From an uncultured Clostridia bacterium (GTDB lineage Bacteria > Bacillota > Clostridia > TANB77 > CAG-508): a DNA stretch of 37,389 nucleotides. The stretch is from NCBI GenBank assembly GCA_944386775.1, contig CALXCJ010000009.1:1-37389 (forward strand). Reading direction: 5' to 3'. The translations under genes and the position numbers were made by a program. This document shows positions 34,101-37,389 of the stretch, in pieces. The notes below the pieces were generated by a model. That model saw only the letters and a list, made by a program, of their open reading frames with translations, was not told where the DNA came from and did no database searches. The stretch's first letter is position 1, and every line of letters begins with the position of its first letter.

Positions 34101-36062
34101 TTATTTTATGTTTATACTATATTTGTGTAGCATTGCTGCTGCTTGTGCTCTTGAGACTTTTCCTTGTGGGTTTAATGTATTTTGTCCTGTTCCCGTGATT
34201 ACACCAGAACCTACTGCCCATCTCATTTCCCAGATTGCGAAACTTGAGACCTTTTCTCCATCTTTAAATTTTGTTAAATCTCCTATTTTTGCTTCATACT
34301 TTCCTTTATATCTACAATATTTATTTAGTATTACTGCAAGTTGCTCTCTTGTAATTGGGTCTTCTGGTCCAAAATATCCTGTGTTATATCCACTTACGAT
34401 ATTATTTTTTGCAGCCCATTTTATTGCTACATAGTAATATTCGTTTGTGTTTTGCACATCTGGGAACTTACTTGTCCCTGCAACATATGGTGCTCCTTCC
34501 ATTCTGTGCAAGATTGTTACTAGCATTCCACGTGTTAAGTTCATTTCTGGTGAGAATGTTGTGTCTGATGTTCCTGCAATTATGTTGTTGTTATAGCAGT
34601 AGTTTACTGCATTTGCATACCAAGTGGATTTGTCTACATCTGTAAATGGTGTTACATATACTACTATATTTTTTGTATCTGGTCCCAATTTTACTGTTAT
34701 TGTTGCTACTCCACATTTTTTACCTTGTATGTTTCCAGATTTATCTACTGTTACAATTGAATTATCACTACTTACATAACTTGCACAACTTGAGTTACAT
34801 TTTGCTCCATTATTGTATATTGTAATTGTTGCTTTTTCACTTGGTTTTAATCTTTTATTTTCTGGATTTGTGGTTAATTTTATATATTCATCTCCAACAT
34901 ATATTGAATATTGCCCTGTTTTATTACTAGGTTTTGTTACTTGCTCTGCCTCACCTGTTCCAAAACATTGAACCCAATACACATTTCCATTTACCACAAA
35001 ACATCCTATTCCTATGCTTTTATATCCTGATCCTAACATATTTGCTTTGTGTCCAGAAGAAAACATCCAAGCTTCCATAACATCTTCTGGAGTTCTATAT
35101 GGCATTGCTATATTTTCTCCATCCATTTTAGATGTAATTGAAAAGGCAGATAATCCTGTTGGTCTATCATGGCTAAATTTAACACTTAGTTCTACTGCTC
35201 TTGTCATTGCAGATTCTAATAATTCTTTATCCATTGTTAATGGCTCTACGCCATTTGCTATTCTTTCTTTATTTAATAATTCTAATACTTTATAGGCATA
35301 ATCATAATTTTTTGTTCCTTCTTTTGTTATTTCAGTTGCTACTGCATAATAGTAATAAGAATCTGTACCAAATTTAATAAGTCTGGTTTTTGATAAATCT
35401 AATTTTACATTTGCATCAAATGCATTTAGATCTATTAGTTTAACACTTGATGGAATTACTACATTTTTTAATGATGTGCAATACATAAAACATTGTTGAC
35501 CTATTTCTTCAACTCCATTTAAGAAAGATAAGTCTGTTAATGCTTTACAATTTACTAATGCTTGTAAGTCTAATTTTTTAATCTTTGAATTAAGAGTAAT
35601 TTTGGTTAAATTACTACAACCCATAAATGTTGCATTTGGTAGCATATCTATGTTTGCAGCTATATTTGCTGTTTGTAAATTTTCTGCACCTGAAAATAGT
35701 GCTGTTTCCATTTTTGTTACAGAACTTGGTATTGTCATTGTTTTTACAGTTGAATATGAAAATGTTCCATATTGTATAGTTGTTACTGTACTTGGTATTA
35801 CTATTGTGTCTGCTTTTGCACTCATGAATGATTGTCTTCCTAGTTCTGTTACTTTTTTTCCTGCGATTGTTGATGGTATATTTAAAGTTGTTACCGCTTC
35901 TGTTTTTGTATATTTTGTAATTGTTATTGTTCCATCTGTTTTTACTTCATATTCATAGTCTCCTGATGTTGCAGCTTTACTTTTATTTATATTGCATATT
36001 ATTAGAGTAATAAATGCTAATATAAAGATTAAAATACTTTTCTTAATTTTACTTTTTTTCAT
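34101..36062 (-). CDS. BspA-LRR / CAP / BIG2-like / SLH surface protein
   Basis: This 653-residue exported protein has a signal peptide (about 1-31) and BspA-type leucine-rich repeats (about 50-225, TIVIPSTVTTIQYGTFS, NVVIPSSVKLIDLNAF). A CAP/SCP domain follows (about 253-370) with FSHDRP (His298), GENIAM (Glu316) and SGHKANML (His338). A BIG2-like domain (about 385-470) with four cysteines leads to three SLH repeats (about 472-653). BspA repeats mediate surface binding; bacterial CAP domains are of uncertain function. The SLH part shares a 62-base identical run with the next gene. I see no clear promoter in the 94-base gap upstream, so it may be co-transcribed with the gene at 36157. Confidence 0.92.
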   Translation of the reverse strand: MKKSKIKKSILIFILAFITLIICNINKSKAATSGDYEYEVKTDGTITITKYTKTEAVTTLNIPSTIAGKKVTELGRQSFMSAKADTIVIPSTVTTIQYGTFSYSTVKTMTIPSSVTKMETALFSGAENLQTANIAANIDMLPNATFMGCSNLTKITLNSKIKKLDLQALVNCKALTDLSFLNGVEEIGQQCFMYCTSLKNVVIPSSVKLIDLNAFDANVKLDLSKTRLIKFGTDSYYYYAVATEITKEGTKNYDYAYKVLELLNKERIANGVEPLTMDKELLESAMTRAVELSVKFSHDRPTGLSAFSITSKMDGENIAMPYRTPEDVMEAWMFSSGHKANMLGSGYKSIGIGCFVVNGNVYWVQCFGTGEAEQVTKPSNKTGQYSIYVGDEYIKLTTNPENKRLKPSEKATITIYNNGAKCNSSCASYVSSDNSIVTVDKSGNIQGKKCGVATITVKLGPDTKNIVVYVTPFTDVDKSTWYANAVNYCYNNNIIAGTSDTTFSPEMNLTRGMLVTILHRMEGAPYVAGTSKFPDVQNTNEYYYVAIKWAAKNNIVSGYNTGYFGPEDPITREQLAVILNKYCRYKGKYEAKIGDLTKFKDGEKVSSFAIWEMRWAVGSGVITGTGQNTLNPQGKVSRAQAAAMLHKYSINIK

Positions 36063-36156
36063 ATTTTCCCCTTTCTATTACCAAAATAAAATATTGTAAT
36101 TTTCTAATATACTAAATTCGTATAAGAATTACTAAAAAGCTTTATTCATAATTGCT

Positions 36157-37230
36157 CTATTTGATATTAATGCTATATTTATGAAGCATAGCTGCAACCT
36201 CTGCACGTGTTGCTGTACCTTGAGGATTTAATGTATTTTGTCCTGTTCCTGTAATTACACCTGAACCTACAGCCCATCTCATTTCCCAGATTGCATTACT
36301 TGAAACTTTATCTCCATCTTTGAATTTTGTTAAATCTCCTACTTTTGCTTTATACTTTCCTTTATATCTACAATATTTATTTAGTATTACTGCAAGTTGC
36401 TCTCTTGTAATTGGATCATTTGGTCCAAAGTTTCCATTATTATATCCACTTACTATATTATTTTTAGCAGCCCATTTCACTGCTACATAATAGTACTCAT
36501 TTGTGTCTTTTACATCTGGAAACTTACTTGTTCCTGCAACATAAGGTGAACCTTCCATTCTGTGCAGAATTGTAACTAGCATTGCTCTTGTTAATTTTTC
36601 ATCAGGTGAAAAGGTATATTCATTAGTTCCCTTTATCATATTTTTTTCATATGTGTATTTTACTGCATTATAATACCATGAATTACTTGGAACATCTGAA
36701 AAAGGTATTCCAATTGAAGAATTTACTGTATCTTTAATTCTAAAAGAATTTATAATACTATTCTTTTCTGAGGATGTTAAATAACTTTTGTTTAATGACA
36801 TAATCATAACCATATATGAATTATTATCAGAAATAAATTGATATAAATTTACATAGATGTATATATTGCTTTCTATTTGACAATATTTTAAATCCATTCC
36901 CTTGCAACCACTCTGTTCAATTAGCTTACTTTCAATTAAAGTAAAATTTCCTCCTAAAGTATCTTGAAAAGATTGTATCATTAAGTCAATATAACTTTGT
37001 GAAATAGGGTATCCTCCAACCCCATTTGTACTTTGAATCATAATCATATTTTGTCCATCATAACTTTCTGCTTCTAATGTATTTGATGTTATTGTAACCT
37101 CATAAGTACTTGGTATATCAATTGAATAATCATTTGTATTTGTATTAGAAGCATGTGATTGATTACTCCATAAAATAAATCCTATAAAAAGTATAAAAAT
37201 AATTAGAAAAAATTTGTTTTTTAAATTCAT
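36157..37230 (-). CDS. SLH-domain surface protein with unassigned N-terminal domain
   Basis: The chosen ATG at 37228-37230 has GGGGGA 6 bases upstream and begins a good signal peptide (MNLKNKFFLIIFILFIG). The frame stays open 24 codons further upstream, but that extension is Lys-rich and overlaps the promoter. The product is 357 residues: signal peptide, an alpha/beta domain of about 130 residues (VTITSNTLEAESYDGQNMIM to SFRIKD) somewhat like PsbP/DUF1795 folds, then three SLH repeats. The N-terminal function is unknown. It is the first gene of the SLH group in transcription order. Confidence 0.88.
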   Translation of the reverse strand: MNLKNKFFLIIFILFIGFILWSNQSHASNTNTNDYSIDIPSTYEVTITSNTLEAESYDGQNMIMIQSTNGVGGYPISQSYIDLMIQSFQDTLGGNFTLIESKLIEQSGCKGMDLKYCQIESNIYIYVNLYQFISDNNSYMVMIMSLNKSYLTSSEKNSIINSFRIKDTVNSSIGIPFSDVPSNSWYYNAVKYTYEKNMIKGTNEYTFSPDEKLTRAMLVTILHRMEGSPYVAGTSKFPDVKDTNEYYYVAVKWAAKNNIVSGYNNGNFGPNDPITREQLAVILNKYCRYKGKYKAKVGDLTKFKDGDKVSSNAIWEMRWAVGSGVITGTGQNTLNPQGTATRAEVAAMLHKYSINIK

Positions 37231-37255
37231 AAAAATTCCCCCTTTTTTCGACCTT

Positions 37256-37284
37256 ATTATATCATTTTCCTTTTTTTTAATCAA
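37256..37284 (-). promoter_or_regulatory. Strong promoter of the rightmost SLH gene
   Basis: On the minus strand TTGATT (37279-37284), a 17-base spacer ending ATGA and a perfect TATAAT (37256-37261), about 26 bases before the start codon. It may drive this gene and the CAP/LRR/SLH gene up to the hairpin at 34059-34099. Confidence 0.75.
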
Positions 37285-37389
37285 TGAATTTTTAAAATTC
37301 ACAAAAAAAATTTTGTTGTTGTGTCAATGATGTGAAACAAAATTATATAAAAATTTATTCTATATAACTAAATTGCACAATTAACCATG

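Noticed and set aside
37231..37302. N-terminal extension of the rightmost SLH protein
   Set aside because: The extra 24 codons cover the -10 and -35 of a strong promoter and place a Lys-rich stretch before the signal peptide; the internal ATG has a better ribosome site.

Overview
The window is very AT-rich DNA from a low-GC, single-membrane bacterium, most likely a member of the Clostridia. The signs are RNase Y, a CpsB/C/D-type tyrosine phosphorelay, class B sortase, S-layer-homology (SLH) proteins, and cohesin and dockerin modules. A species cannot be named from the sequence. Almost every gene lies on the minus strand; the only convincing plus-strand gene is a sortase-like protein at 7279..7998.

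Layout, in coordinate order. (1) 1..299 is the N-terminus of RNase Y, cut by the window edge. (2) 667..7998 is a surface-display module: a secreted dockerin protein, a wall-anchored cohesin/BIG2 protein with an LPKTA sorting signal, a polymerase/ligase-like membrane protein with a TPR-like tail, a class B sortase and a divergent second sortase. The cohesin gene and the srtB gene have near-identical promoters whose -10 element sits in one arm of an inverted repeat, so they are probably co-regulated. (3) 8003..13677 carries a small membrane protein, GlmM, the polysaccharide control trio CpsB/CpsD/CpsC and UDP-glucose dehydrogenase. (4) 13711..28500 is a polysaccharide assembly operon read leftwards. 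It holds a PglC-like initiating transferase, WbpB, WbpE, WbpD, WbpA, a WbpI-like epimerase, four glycosyltransferases, a Wzy polymerase, a Wzx flippase, a serine-acetyltransferase-like O-acetyltransferase and an asparagine-synthetase-like protein. (5) 28823..32386 holds a dockerin-bearing beta-helix protein and UDP-galactopyranose mutase. (6) 32525..37230 holds three SLH proteins: an amidase, a BspA-LRR/CAP/BIG2 protein and a third with an unassigned N-terminal domain.

How the genes fit together (inference). The WbpA/B/E/D set plus the WbpI-like epimerase is a complete route from UDP-GlcNAc to UDP-2,3-diacetamido-2,3-dideoxy-mannuronic acid. Ugd adds UDP-GlcA and Glf adds UDP-galactofuranose. 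The polymer would be started by the PglC-like enzyme, flipped by Wzx, polymerised by Wzy and controlled by CpsB/C/D. SLH proteins bind secondary cell-wall polysaccharides, and this diacetamido-uronic acid is known in such polymers of some Firmicutes. The locus may therefore make the polymer that holds the SLH proteins, as well as, or instead of, a capsule. The cohesin and dockerin proteins have no recognisable polysaccharide hydrolase and look like a non-cellulosomal surface assembly.
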